Shown piece after piece: positions 52,150-64,000 of a DNA stretch of 64,000 bases (position 1 is its first letter; the number at the start of each line of letters is the position of its first letter). Below the pieces are notes generated by a model. It had not been told where the DNA came from. It saw nothing but the letters and a program-made list of their open reading frames with translations, and made no database searches. A program made the translations under genes and the position numbers. The DNA is taken from NCBI RefSeq assembly GCF_022539315.1, contig NC_066327.1, positions 15,292,995-15,356,994 of the forward strand, in the 5' to 3' direction. The stretch is from Serinus canaria (Eukaryota; Chordata; Aves; Passeriformes; Fringillidae).

Positions 52150-52960
52150 TTGCAAACGGTTTCCATCGAACTTGTTGCAGGGATTCCTAATAATCGCACA
52201 CACCTCCCTGCCTGTCTGGGCGATGAATAAACCAACATGATTCACCTCGGCCAGGGAAATAATGTGTGCAGAGTGAGAGACCCAAAGCTCCTGCTTTGGC
52301 TTAGATTGGAGCACCCGGTTATTCCTAGAGTGTCCCCACATTCCCGCACAATCAAGCGGCCAGATTTATTTTCACGGGCGCGTTTTATTTTTATTTATCA
52401 ATTTTCAGATATATTCGTTTTCGGTGTTTCGCCCGCTGCCTTCCATCGGTCTTGGAATTGAAGAGGGAATGAGAGATACACGAAACTCACGGAATTGTCC
52501 CGTGCCCAAAGGCAGCTCCTATAAAAATCCCGTTATGTGTGCAGCACATTCGCGGTGTGGAGATGTGTCCAACGCTGGATGCAATTCCACAATTCCAGTT
52601 CTCTTCTGTCAGTTATTTTTTCCTATTCAGCTTTTTATTTTCCTAATCTATCCCGAGCCCCCGAATGATCGCAGCATCGCGACTGCCGTTTGTCTCCCGT
52701 CATTTCCCATCCCTTTTTTATTATCCCGGGCGCTGTAATAAACCGATAATAAACAGCTTTTGAGTTACAGGCTCAGACCTGGTACAAATTGATTGTGAGG
52801 GTGCCAGACTCCGTGAGATCAGCCGGCTGATTCCTTTACTTCTCGAACTGCATTTCTTCAAAGAAAATTCAATTTTTCGAATTTTTTCCTTCTGAAAAAA
52901 AATTGTTGAAGTGAGATTGAGGAGTTTAATGATTTTTACGGGGTGGAACGAAGACGGGGG
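52150..52960. promoter_or_regulatory. Candidate distal upstream enhancer block
   Basis: About 0.8 kb of non-repetitive DNA with many retained CpGs in AT-rich context: CCATCGAACTTG, CTAATAATCGCAC near 52188, CGATGAATAAACC near 52221 and AATAAACCGATAATAAAC near 52738. About 5.2-6.1 kb upstream of the MSX2 ATG. Looks strongly constrained by eye; function is inferred. Confidence 0.42.
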
Positions 52961-53299
52961 TGACTCTGCAGCCGTTCGGGGCTCGGCTGAGCTCTGCCCG
53001 CCGGGAGATGCTCCGGCCGGGATGCGGAGCTCGGAGCTCCAGGCAGGGACCCCAGCGCTGCCTCCCGCATCCCTGGCCGGCCGTGCTGGCCGTGAGCTCA
53101 GGGCTGCTGCTGCCAAAGCCGCGGGGATCCCCGCAGGAATCTGCCGAGAGCGAAAATCCTCAGCCCAAACGTGATTTTTCCATCCCTCCATCCATCCCTG
53201 CGCTCTCACCCACGGCGTGGAGCATGAGTGGGGAGCACATTCCACCCCGGATTCCAGCCAGCCCTCCAAGGTTACAGGGATATTTCCCCCCCCCCTTTT
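52961..53299. other. CpG-rich spacer
   Basis: CpG-rich short stretch ending in a C10 run near 53286-53295. No gene recognised. Confidence 0.45.
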
Positions 53300-53880
53300 A
53301 TTTAATTACATTCAGGGTTCTTTGAGGGCGTTCGCAATTCCTCTGATTGCATTTCGAGCTGATATTAGCCCAGGAGTGAATGCCATCGGCGTCCCCGCCA
53401 CGGTCCGCAGGGGTGGGGAATTTATTTGGATGCTCCTAATTCCTCTGTCGATTGTGTGGGTTCTAAGTCGTTTTAAGCAGGGCACCAATTTTTATTTGTG
53501 TGTATAAATGTATTTGCACGGAGAGCTAAAACAAGCAGAATAAATCATACTTTAGAACGTAACAGATGGTGGAAAGATGCTCGTTTAGAAAATGATGAAA
53601 TTAAATCCATGTGGCTTTTAAAACAGATTTATTTAGCACAGACTCTCAGAAATCAGAGAGGAGAAGAATCTCTGACTCCTCCATCCCTGTTAATAAAACT
53701 TTCCATCTTTCTACACATGTAAGGTGGATAGGAATATCCAACACTGCCTTGTTCCTATAATATCCCCCTGGAAAATAGAATTACCTTTGCCTATGCTCTT
53801 ACAAAATACATTTTAAGCAACTTCATTTGTAGTCTCTAAGATATAAAAAAATTAAAAGTCTGCAACTCCGAGGTGGCTGC
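53300..53880. promoter_or_regulatory. Candidate distal upstream enhancer block
   Basis: AT-rich with retained CpGs: GGGCGTTCGCAATTCC near 53327, TTTCGAGCTGATATTAGCCC near 53352, TGTCGATTGTG near 53445, and CTAATTCC at 53434-53441. No simple repeat or domain. About 6.4-7.0 kb upstream of the ATG. Confidence 0.4.
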
Positions 53881-55029
53881 TTGCAGAGATTTTGGGGAAG
53901 AAGCACCTCAGGGAAGGTTTTTCTGTGGTCTGTTATAAGGGATTTTGTGCCATGTTAAAGATTAACTTTTATTAAAAATCCGCATTTTCCTCTGACTGCA
54001 CAACCCGGATCCATTCCACTGAAATGCTCCTTGGACAGCAGCTCCCCACTGCTCGTCGTCTGCAAAAATCTCAGTTATTCTATAGACAAATAAAATTGTT
54101 TTTTCACTGCTTATTTTCGGGGTTTTTTTTGAATGTGGTGTTAACAAGACCACGATGCTTTTGGGATTGAAGGTTTGGTTTGTAGCTGGACCCTGATCCT
54201 GCCAGTGGCTTAACTTTGGTCAACTTCCCCAATTTTGCTGCAGAATATTTCAGGCTGGAATTATCTCAGTGTCCCTTCCCGAGGGCAGTGACAACGCTGA
54301 GGAAACGCGGGAGACAGAGATTTGTACGGAGCAAAGAGGTTTTTGCAATGTCAGGGTGTTTGACCCTGATAATGGCGAGCTCTGGATATTTAAGGTTCAG
54401 TTAATAGAGGTTTTATTTCATTTGATTTACTCCAGATGGTTCTCAGCCACAACACAGGGGCTGAGACAGCATCCAGAGCTCCGGCGTGCAGGAGGCTCCG
54501 AGGAATGAATTTTCATTTGGCCCACAGCAGATAAGAGCCAGGGCAAGGCTTGGATCTGCAGCAGTTTGGATTCCAGAGCCTCGCTCTGCACAGGGGGAGC
54601 AGGAGAGGGCTCGGGAGGTGGCTGCTGCTCCTAACAGTGCAATGAGAGCCAAGAAAATCATCTTAAAATTACATTAACAGTGTTGTGTGGAGGGATAAAT
54701 CTCCAGCTGAAGCGATCAGGGAAGGTGGGTCAGCCCCGGTCTGCGGTGCCAACAGCGGCTCAGCTTCTCCATCGCTGCTGGGGCAGGGCCAGCAGAGCCA
54801 ACCCCGCAGTGACCCAACTCCAATTACAGCCGGCCTCACCAGCCCAGGCTCTAATATGGTAACAAAGGCTTGGCACGGTCCAAAATTCCCACTGGACCTT
54901 CTGGGGCACGGCCAGTACCACCTAAACCCACAAAACACAGCGCAGACAGCGGCAGAGATAAAGCACCATTTATTCCTTCTGCTCTTCCATTTGGGCTTTC
55001 AATCATTCATTTTTGTCTATGTGTAAATC
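53881..55029. other. Intergenic, nothing recognised
   Basis: Non-coding DNA. Patches at 54230-54400 and 54500-54560 might be constrained, but nothing specific is visible. Confidence 0.45.
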
Positions 55030-55540
55030 CATAATTCACAAGTAGAAATTCTTAGTTTATTCAGGCAGATTTTGATTTTTTTGGGGATAACGTTTCAAAT
55101 AGGTAAAGATTAAGTAGATCTATGATTATGGGAAAAGAGGGAAAATTCTTTGTCGGGAACATCTACCTGTTAATAATAAAGGAGAAAGTGGCAGGAGCCT
55201 TGGAGGGAGTTGCAAATGGCACCTTTAGAGGAGTTATTGGTGTGGTACAATTCAAAGAGGATCATGCAAAAGGCAGATTATTCCCAATAAATATGAAAGT
55301 CGCTGAAGCCTTCTGGGAAACACAAGCAGCTTTTCTCCCTAGCAACTGTTTCTTGCAAGTGTAACATTATTGTTAGCGATTATCCATTTGCTTCTCTTTC
55401 CTGGCAGAAAAGCCGGCATGCAAAATCCCCTTTCTCCGAGTGGGTATTTGTGTTCTGCAGCTCGCTCCGCAGCGAAATGCAAAGTGCTCTGTCTTTCAAG
55501 TCGCTGGATGCCAAGAAAAGCAGCTTCTGCAGAATGCAAA
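55030..55540. promoter_or_regulatory. Candidate conserved non-coding element
   Basis: AT-rich, non-repetitive block with TGTTAATAATAAAGG near 55149 and ATTATTGTTAGCGATTATCC near 55367. An 80-codon frame at 55122-55364 is not recognised as protein. Confidence 0.33.
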
Positions 55541-57119
55541 CAGCGGCGAGCAGATCCCGGGGCATCGCTGTCCTGGAGTCACCTCCGCATTCCCACCGGG
55601 CTGGACGGCCCTGCAGGGATGGAGGAGGGTCCTGAGCGAGCCAAAGGGCTCCTTCCCAGCCTTGCATTTGGGAGCAAAAGCACTTTAGGGTGAGCTCTGG
55701 GAGCCCTGCTGGGTAATGTTTGTCTCAAGCATCCTCTCTGCCCTTCCCTCGGAGCTGGAGGTGTTGGGGATGCTCTGTGGCTGTGGCACAGCCTGGTCCA
55801 GGGGCAGAGCTGCTCCCTCAGCCTGGCACCTGCCCCAGAGCCGGGCAGGGCACCAGGAGAGTGGCACAGGGTGAGAAACAGCTCCTCCAGCTCCCCCAGA
55901 GCCGGGCAGGGCACCAGGAGAGTGGCACAGGGTGAGAAACAGCTCCTCCAGCTCCCCCAGAGCCGGGCAGGGCACCAGGAGGGTGGCACAGGGTGAGGAG
56001 CAGCTCCTGCAGCTCCCAGGGCCAGGCCAGCTCCCCTCTCACCTCCGGTGCCCCCACAGCGACTTTAAACCCCACCTGCAGCCCCGGGCTGGGCTCAGCA
56101 GCCGCTGGAGCCGTGCCCAGGTGAGAGCTTGGGAGCTTCCATCTCAGCCGGTGCCTGCTCAGGGGGATCAGCTCCTGCTTGTCCGCTCCGTGCTGCGCTT
56201 GCAGCTCGGGCTGAGCTGTGACTTTCACCCAAGGATCCTCTGACAGCATGGGGAGCAAAAAGTTCTTTCCAAGAGCCAATTCCACCTCTTTCCCCCACAA
56301 GAGTTTCCTTTCATCCCTTCCCTGGCTCTGAGAGGGCTGCAGGATGTCCTCTCTTGGGGCAGACCGCACAGATGTGAGGGAACCGCAGCATTTTCCAACC
56401 ACCACAGATTCTGTGTCTCTGTCAGAAAGGCAAATCAACTCTTGTCTCGTCTTTTATTTATTTAGGATTTTTTTAGGCAAAGCTTTCCAACAGGAGAAAC
56501 ATCCAGGGCTGGATTTGAGAGAGTCAGACACTCCTTTATCTGTGTATTCTCGTGCTCTTTGCAGTCTTAAGGGAGAAGCATAAATACTGAGTAATTTTAT
56601 TAACTGTCTCTTCTTGGGGCTTGTTCAGGCCAAATTTTATAAAACAAACAAACAGCACTTTAAAAAAAAATCAAAATGTACAAAAGTATAAACAGAGGGA
56701 TATTAAGTTTTCCAATTAAAAGAATGATATAATTAAAATCTCAGCCACCACCTCCCAGATTTTGTGGTGCCAGGAATGAAAAAAGAATAAATGCAAACGA
56801 CAGGGAGTTTTTCACTTCCACAGTTCAAGTGAAATGAGTGTCTTGGTACAAGAAAGAAAAAAAATGGAAAAAAGAGTGATGATTGAAATTCTGTTTTATT
56901 GAGTGCAGGTGTTCGTAATGTTGCAAGAGAAAATGTTTTTAGTTTTTGGGTTGTTGTTTTCCACTGAAGTTTCTGTACTGTTAAAACCGAGATCTGAAAA
57001 CAATCTGGTCTGCGATTAAATGGGAAAAACATACCTGTGTTTAAAGAGGAACACTGGAAGCTGATTACAACTTTTTCAGCCCTAAAAATCACTCTGGGTA
57101 TCCAGAGTTTTGTTTGTTG
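55541..57119. other. Intergenic with a 61-bp VNTR
   Basis: GC-rich first half carrying the VNTR at 55833-56020, then AT-rich sequence. Frames of up to 206 codons across the VNTR are repeat-driven. Confidence 0.5.
55833..56020. repeat. 61-bp minisatellite, about 3 copies
   Basis: Three nearly identical tandem units beginning CCCCAGAGCCGGGCAGGGCA at about 55833, 55894 and 55955. The third is slightly diverged at its end. Likely length-polymorphic. Confidence 0.95.
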
Positions 57120-58030
57120 GGAGCGATGTCTTTAAAACAATTTGCCGCCCTCTGAAAATATCTGTTACAATGTGTTTTATTACTCCTGTTCAAGGTAGCT
57201 GATGATTTAAAAGACGGGTAATGCCAGGGTTTCTTTGGTTACCTCCAAACAATCTCTCTTTATACTCTCCCAATTACATCTTCATCAACGAGCGGCAGAG
57301 GAACCCCTGAGATCTGATCCCAGGCACATTTTAAGAGTGCGTGCACATCCTCCTGTGCTCAGGTATTCACAGCAACTGAGATCTCCGATCACTCCTGACA
57401 CGACACAGCCCGAAATTAAAAGCTGGTTAGCACAATGACAGGAGAATAAAAATATTATCATCTCCGCTGAGCGCCACGAGCAGCGGCTGGAACAGAAACT
57501 GAGCTGCGGCTCCCTGACTCCCATTTGATGGGATGACTTTGGAATGGCAGCTCCCACATCCAAAGCTGGCTCTGCAATTTGCATTTTCAGTCCCAGGAAA
57601 TGCAATATCCAGCCGAATCTCCCTTTCCACTGGAGCTGGGCTCAGCCAGCGCTCGGAGCCCGCAGGATGCTCCGCGGGGCTCGCAGGAGCTGCAGCAGAT
57701 GTGGCAAATTCCTGGCTGCGATTGCAGCAAAATTCCCCCAAAGGGGAGAGAAAGGGCCGGCCCCGAAATGCACTCATTGGGAACTCTGCTTTCATCCCCT
57801 CGCGTTTGTTCTGCCGCGTTTGACAAGGCACGCATTGGAAAATAAATGGGTTAATCACCTGCCTAATGGCTTTGGAGGCAACGCCAAGAGGATCTTCCTG
57901 GCGAGCTGGAATAAACATCTTCATTTGCAGCTGGGAGAGCCCAGCGAGCAGGCTGGCAGCGGGAGCCAGAGCTGCTCCTTTCCATTCTGCAAAAGCTGAA
58001 AACAAATTTTCCTTGTGGATTTTGCATTTT
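57120..58030. promoter_or_regulatory. Candidate conserved non-coding block, weak
   Basis: Contains CTCCCAATTACATCTTC near 57267, AATAAAAATATTATC near 57446 and GGGTTAATCACCTGCCTAATGG near 57848 with scattered CpGs. Boundaries uncertain. The 192-codon minus frame (58005-57427) has no domain. Confidence 0.28.
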
Positions 58031-60194
58031 TAAAAAAAAAACCAGAATCAGTTAGTACCCCTATATCCTTTCACTTCACTGACTTTATTCTGCTTAAAAA
58101 TTAGGATTTTTCACCATTTTATATTTATCTTTTTGCTTTATATTTATTTTATCAATTTATATGTATTTTTCTCACTTTGTATTTTTCTCGCTTTATGTTT
58201 ATATTTATTATAGTCACAGACATGGATTCAAACACACAATTCAACAAGCACAGCACTTCTTTAAACCTTTTTATTTTTAAAACGTCAAACTTTCAATCAC
58301 ATTCATAAACATATTTTTATTCAAAACTGAGACTAAAATGTATTAAAAATATATATATATATATTAAAAAAAAAACCCTGAAAATACCCACAAAACAACC
58401 AAACCCAACCCCTGATATTTTAATGCTGGGAAAAAAAGGGGGATTTTTAAAAACAAATATTTCATTTTTTGGAAATTTCCCAATATCTCAGCGCAGCGTT
58501 TTCTGAAAAATCTGTTGCACCTTGTGCTGACTGACAGGGCACAACTTCTGGAAACATCTTAATTGCAGCTCTGCAGGTTCGGTAGCTTATCACAACCATT
58601 TAAAGAGTCACTGTAAGACAAATACAGAGTAACACGATCCCCAGCCTTACACCCTCAAACCATAAAGTAAACTTGTTTTTCCATGAAGCAATTAGAAGGC
58701 TACATTTAGACATAGCCTTAAAATAAACAACAGGAGCATATCTGAAAACATGATTGGGTGTTGTAACTTGTGGGCTCGGGGAATGGCAGTTTACAGCTGC
58801 TGGAACAGCAGGGAAATATTGATCAAGATGTGCAGGGAGCACTCAGGGGAGTTCAGGCTGGATGGAGGAGGAATTTCCATTCCAACCCTGATTTTGCACA
58901 AAGATTCCCCCTCTGTGGTTTGCAAAGAAAGGGCAAAATGTCAGGAGAATATCTCCCATGCTTCAGGGATTTATTGCTTTTTCCTAGACCATCCTGAAGT
59001 TTTATTTTATACTAATTAATTCCTTAATTTAAAAAACCCTCCTGATGTCATATATGTGTTCTAAAGCACACAGCTCCAGGTGGTTTTCTGTTTAATGCTG
59101 AGTTTTGCCTGATTTACACCAGGGTAAATTTGACAGCCACACAAAATCCCTGCCCAAAACATCCCTGGGACCTGGGATTTGTGGCTGGGTCATTCCTGCT
59201 TTGCCAAAAATCCTGTCCCAGCTGCTGCTGGATAAGGAAACCCATCCCAGAGCCCTCTGAATCAAGGAAGCACGAGCCACTTGTATTCTCCAGGATGGAT
59301 TTGGGGTCCAGCCCTCTCCAGGTGTCCCCACTGCAGCTGTGGGAGTGGGGTGTGGATCCCAACCTGAGCACAGGAGCAGGAATAAATCCCTGCCATACTC
59401 AGAGCTGCTGCCCAGGCTCTGCAAAACCCTCAAACCTCAAACTTTCTGCCTCTCTCACATCTCCTGCTCTCTCTCCTTCCATCCCCTCGTTCCTGTTCAA
59501 AGAAACAAACACAAAGGGGGGAAAATCCGCCTCAAAATTCAAAGATAAGCTTCAAACAGGCCAAGAATCTCAGCCCATTTATTATCCCTCTGCAGCCAGT
59601 GATGCAGCATTTCCACCCCCTGAAACCACTGTTTTTTTCTCTCTTATTTGTCTTTTTTTCAGGAATTTTCAGATGCCAGTGTAACCACAGTTTTCCTGTC
59701 AGAACGGCTGCACTGAAACATCTTTCAGTGTGCTCTGTACTCTCTGCAGCTCAGAACACAGCCATAAAAAATTGCTCAAGGCTGAATCTTGGCATATTAA
59801 GTGTCATCACAGAGGTAATTGCTTTTCTTTAAACACCTAGAAAAACAAAAACCCAACATCTGAAGTTGCCAAAAGGCTCTCATGTCCAAACACCTACACT
59901 TCCACAGAAGGCTTTCTTGGCTTTTCCTCCAGTCTTTCTTTGCAGTTTTTTTTTTTCCTCTCAGCTGCTTTTGCAATTGAGTGTAAGCATCAGAAAACAA
60001 GGGAGATTATTAACCCACAAAAATGTGTCCAGTTAACAAAATGTTAGGAAACACAATGTCTAGGACGACGTGTCCTTATTACACCCTCTTCTAACACAAC
60101 AGTCTCTGCACTATTAGGGGAATGAGTAACACATGGCACTGGGGCTTGAATGTGGCTCTTTTAATAATCCATTGTCAGCTCTGACAGCACAAAT
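58031..60194. other. AT-rich intergenic DNA
   Basis: Includes a TATATATATA tract near 58351-58364 and A- or T-rich runs. Nothing else recognised. Confidence 0.5.
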
Positions 60195-60477
60195 GCTCTA
60201 ATTCAGTTTATTTCCCTGTCCATCAAACTTTGCTGCATGGCAGTAAATTCGGATTTATGCGTATTAAATTGATTTATGGGGGAAGATTGTTGCTTCTCTG
60301 TCAGAAATCTGCAAAAATTGGGGTATGATTCTGAATCTGCTCTAATTCAGTTTATTTTCCTGTCCATCAAACTTTGCTGCATGGCAGTAAATTCAGATTT
60401 ATATGTATTAAATGGATTTTTGGGAGAAGATTGTTGCCTCTCTCTCAGGAATCTGCAAAAATTGGGGTATGATTCTG
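60195..60477. repeat. 144-bp tandem duplication, two copies
   Basis: The copy starting at 60195 recurs at 60339, exactly 144 bp later, with a handful of substitutions and ending about 60477. Shared blocks include CTGTCCATCAAACTTTGCTG, CATGGCAGTAAATTC and GCAAAAATTGGGGTATGATT. An old local duplication. Confidence 0.95.
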
Positions 60478-62407
60478 GTCAGAAAACTGGTCTGAGTTCC
60501 TAAATCTGACAAAACTTTCTCTGGCACAATCAGCTTATTCTGAGAGATCTTAATATTTGATTTGGAAATGGTAAAACAACATTAATCCAAGGAGCTGCTT
60601 TGCCTATTTGGATCTTTACAAGCTGGAATCAGAGGACTGTGAATGAATAAAACCCCCTGACAAACAAAATAGTAAACAAGCACTAACCACACCAAATATT
60701 TTCCTAGTCTGCATTCCCAGTGTGAATTCCACCATTTTTCACAGCCTTTTGGACATGGTTTCAGCCTTTTCAATCCCTTGTCCCAGAACCCAGCCAGCCA
60801 TTTCCCAAACTGTTGTTGTGGCGAGCTCTGAGCAGCTGAATGACTCCACTGTACTCCCCAGCCTGCACGAATCCATCATGTTCTGCTTCATTTTGCGTGG
60901 CTGTCACTTTTCCAGGCTGGCTGGGGAGTGCTACTGTGCAGCTGATCTTTCATTTCAGAGCATCCCAGGCTGGCCCTGCTGCTCCTCTCCAGGCTCCAGC
61001 TCTGGTTCTGCCACGGCTCTGCAGTTGCTCAGAGGGTTTTGTCAGTATTTCATCCCATCCTACTGACAGATATACGGCCAGTTTTAATTAATTTTTCTTT
61101 TTTGGTACGTAAGAGTTGCTGAGCTGAGTGATGTGATGATAGGAAATAACGTGGGGCTCTGTCCAGAGCTTTTAGCTCCGAGTTTGAGTGTGAAATTTGG
61201 GTGCTTTATGCAAAGAATGGCACAGCTTCTGCTGAGGGATTCCGAGCTCATTGCCCCAGCTCCTGGTGGCTCCTTCTTCCCCCTGATTTTTCCTAGGACC
61301 TCCTCCAAGTGTCAGAGATCCCTTCAGACCCCTGCTAATCCAGCCTGGGCCTCTCCAGCTTTGCTCTTGCCACACTCCCCGTGGCTGTTTGTCTTTTGCA
61401 GTGTTGGGGAGCCGGAGTGGTGGCTCAGGAATGAACACCACATCAAAAAGGTGCCCATGAAACCAATACAGCTCTTTCCAAGAACGCTGCATGCTTGAAT
61501 CCAGCCCCAAACAGTCATCCCAATTAACATGCATATTCCAGCATTTCCCATAACTAAGTCAGAACGTCTTGGGCTGTCAGCACTTCAGGAAATTTCATCA
61601 CCTCACTGTCCACTTCTTTCTGCAACTCATTAAAAACCCCAACACATTAAATCTTGCTGCTCTGCAGCTCTGACATGAGAACAATCCCCGGGTTTGTCTT
61701 TCCTTTCCTCTGGGGGCTGCAGGGTTCCGCCTGCTCCTTGGCAGCTTTAAGGCAAGAAGATACTTTCTCCTCATCCTAAACTGGAGATTTGTTTTCTGTG
61801 GAGCAGCCTCATATAAAATAATCTGAAAAAAAACCCCACCAAAAGCCTCCCTGTCCCCAAAGGAATAATCCCCCATCCAAATACATTTGTTTACCATGAC
61901 CTATATTGGATTTTGTGAAGAAATATCCAGGGTTCATGCACCCATCTGGCCTGGTCCCAAGACTACCCCAGAGCCAAGTTATGCCCGTGGCACAGAGAAA
62001 TCAATGCCCAGATTTGTCTGCTGGGGCATTTCCTGCACGGGGCAGAGGGTGGGTGAGCTCTGCTCAGGGCTCAGCACTGCTGAGAGGGGCTGGGAGGGAC
62101 AGGGACAAGGACAAGGACAAGGACAAGGACAAGCCCTGCTGCCTTTGAGGAAACAACCAGGGATTCCAGCACTGGGGGCTCTCAAGCAGATTGGTGGGTG
62201 GGAAGGAAATTTCCTTTTTGTGGTAAATGCTGTGGGCTCTCCCACAGGAAATATGGGTGAATTTTTAAGCCCCAACATTGTCTTATGCTGTAAGAAAGTG
62301 CTGTGACCTCTCTGGGGCTGGGGTTGCTGTATGAAATGCGAGAGATTTTATTTTCTTCCTTCTCCTCTTTGTCTCCTGCTCTCCTGCCTGTTTATTTTAG
62401 CCATTAT
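60478..62407. other. Intergenic with a GGACAA microsatellite
   Basis: Ordinary non-coding DNA. A GGACAA hexanucleotide repeat lies at about 62097-62133. No gene recognised. Confidence 0.5.
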
Positions 62408-62462
62408 ATGTTTGTACAGTACTTAGCACAATGAGATCCTGTTCTCGTCCAAGACCTCGGAG
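62408..62462 (+). mobile_element. Possible ancient L3/CR1-type LINE 3' end
   Basis: TTTGTACAGTACTTAGCACA followed by ATGAGATCCTG and a CCAAGACCTC segment resembles the 3' end of an old amniote L3/CR1-group LINE (a TTTGTACAGTGCCTAGCACA-like consensus). Named from memory, and another old repeat family could share this core. Surrounding AT-rich sequence with CTAATGAGAGAG may be part of a conserved exapted copy. Confidence 0.45.
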
Positions 62463-64000
62463 AACTCCATAACACAAAGGTTGTGCTAATGAGAGAGATA
62501 ATAAACCTCACCGGGGAGAAAAAAAGGAAAAGAATTCTTGTCATTTTTGTTGGAATTCCAATAATGACCAGCTCGGAGCGACTAAACCCCAGGTGACTCA
62601 TGGAGCAAGGAAAACACAGCAAGTTTTTCACAGCTGGCCTCCAAACACGTTGTGTTTTGGGTTTTATTTTTAAACAGCAGCAGCCCCCTCTCCAAAGATC
62701 ACAAGTGCTCTGCTGTTTGAGGTGGGGGGAAGGAAAAGACACCTTCTTCAGTGGAATCTGACACTCGCAATCCTTGGCTTTCAGCTTTTCTCCTTCTCGG
62801 GGTGATTTGACATTCTCTGAGCACTCCTGGGCTGGAGAAGGCAGGATCAGAGCTCTCAGCTCAGGACACAGCAGCTGGGAGGAGCAGGAGATTTCTTGCA
62901 GGGACGAGTCTCCCACCTCCTGCGAGTTTTGGGATCGGGATCCCCCTGGGGCAGCTTTTCTCATCCTTTGTCGGGAGCAAGTTTTGACAACAGCAATGCT
63001 AATTGATTAAACGTTCTAATCAGAGATTACAGCTAAAAGGGAGATAACATGTTTATTCCATTGTGTCTCTGGGAACATCAGCCTGGAAGGAGCTTTGTTC
63101 CCCTGTGGCCTCGCTTCAACCCAAATCAATCTGCTTCCCCCTCCCCTCCTTTACTTGTGCCGAATCTCCGAGGTCAGGTGTTTAAAAAGCTCATTCAGTA
63201 CTCACAAAACATCTTTCATCAGGATTCACGTTGGGGGGGAAGACTCTTCAAAAACGATTTTGCAACTTTTATGTTCCTTCTTCTTGGGTAGTTTTTCTGC
63301 CTAGAGCCAGCTGGCACTCAGGGTCTGGAAGCACAAACACTCTCACTGCAGAAAATATCTCAGGTTAAACCCTGGCTTAAATTGGTGCTGAAAGGGGCTA
63401 TGTCTGGAATGAGCTTTTTCACAATTATTTCACTTAGATATGGACAGATTGGCAGAATGTAAAAGTGGAATGAAAAAAAAAATCATCCTGTGCTGAGGCA
63501 GAGCAGAATATTCTTAAACAAGGTATGGAAGCTAATTTGTCATTTTTTTGCCTCTAAAACCTTTCCAAGAACTATAAAAATCAGGTGTGTTAAAGGCTTC
63601 CAGTAACATTTAGAGCACTAATAAGTGTTTCTGCAGACGGAATTAAGTGGTGCAGTGGGTGAGTGAGTGGATGAGAGCCCAGGCTCTGGGAACCCTTGGA
63701 ATCTCAACTTGTCACTGGAACTAATCCCCAGAGGGCCTTGGGGATGTCACATCTATGGCTTGGATATCAAAAGAATTCTATTTTCCAATGGGAACATCTA
63801 AAAATCTTGATTTTCGTTCCTCTTCTCCTTTAGGGACCATGTGTTTTGCTTGATATCTTTCAGATTTTGTGGAAAAATTATTGCAGAAATTTCCCAAATC
63901 ACACTTGTTAACAGGGGACTTGGAGAATCAACGAGCTGATTCCTGCATCATCTGCAATAAAAACAAAGAAAAAACACCCCAAATTCCCAAAAAAACCAAA
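62463..64000. other. Intergenic, nothing recognised
   Basis: Non-coding DNA to the window edge. A short AT-rich patch at 62995-63045 (GCTAATTGATTAAACG) carries a TAATTG core. No gene, RNA or repeat supported. Confidence 0.5.

Overview
This window is vertebrate nuclear DNA, most likely from a bird and plausibly a songbird. It contains fragments of CR1 LINEs written as the reverse complement of their 3' ends, has low repeat density, and carries one multi-exon gene with spliceosomal GT-AG signals. There is no bacterial-style gene packing. The bird assignment rests on the CR1 fragments and on the protein resembling remembered avian MSX2; no database was searched.

One protein-coding gene can be supported: MSX2, the muscle-segment homeobox repressor, complete on the minus strand. 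Exon 1 (46906 down to 46546) and exon 2 (43116 down to 42692) join across a 3,429-bp phase-1 intron to give 261 codons plus a TAA stop. The start has a good Kozak context and lies in a GC-rich, CpG-rich promoter with CCAAT boxes and a CRE-like site but no obvious TATA box. The 3' UTR probably runs to about 41.1 kb, where two overlapping ATTAAA signals lie.

Layout. 1-34 kb: downstream intergenic DNA, mostly featureless, with two CR1 fragments (0.37-0.48 and 4.60-5.06 kb), a possible ancient SINE remnant (14.2 kb) and scattered AT-rich blocks carrying TAATTA/TAATTG homeodomain-type motifs. 34-41 kb: a dense set of regulatory-looking blocks (34.2-35.1, 36.3-37.6, 38.9-39.8 kb) separated by GC-rich, minisatellite-bearing spacers. 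41.1-47.2 kb: MSX2 and its promoter; the intron holds a CpG-rich patch, a STAT-like minisatellite and a CR1 remnant beside the splice donor. 47.2-58 kb: upstream flank, again rich in candidate enhancers (47.6, 48.2-48.8, 49.1, 50.5-51.0, 52.2-53.0, 53.3-53.9, 55.0-55.5 kb), with a CpG-rich patch at 49.6-50.5 kb and a (TTTA)n microsatellite. 58-64 kb: ordinary AT-rich intergenic DNA with a 144-bp tandem duplication and a possible old LINE 3' end.

The window therefore reads as a developmental regulator in a gene-poor regulatory landscape. Candidate enhancers were called by eye from motif content and base composition, without alignment, so their boundaries and status are provisional. No new coding system was found; the many other open frames look like chance frames in GC-rich or repetitive DNA.
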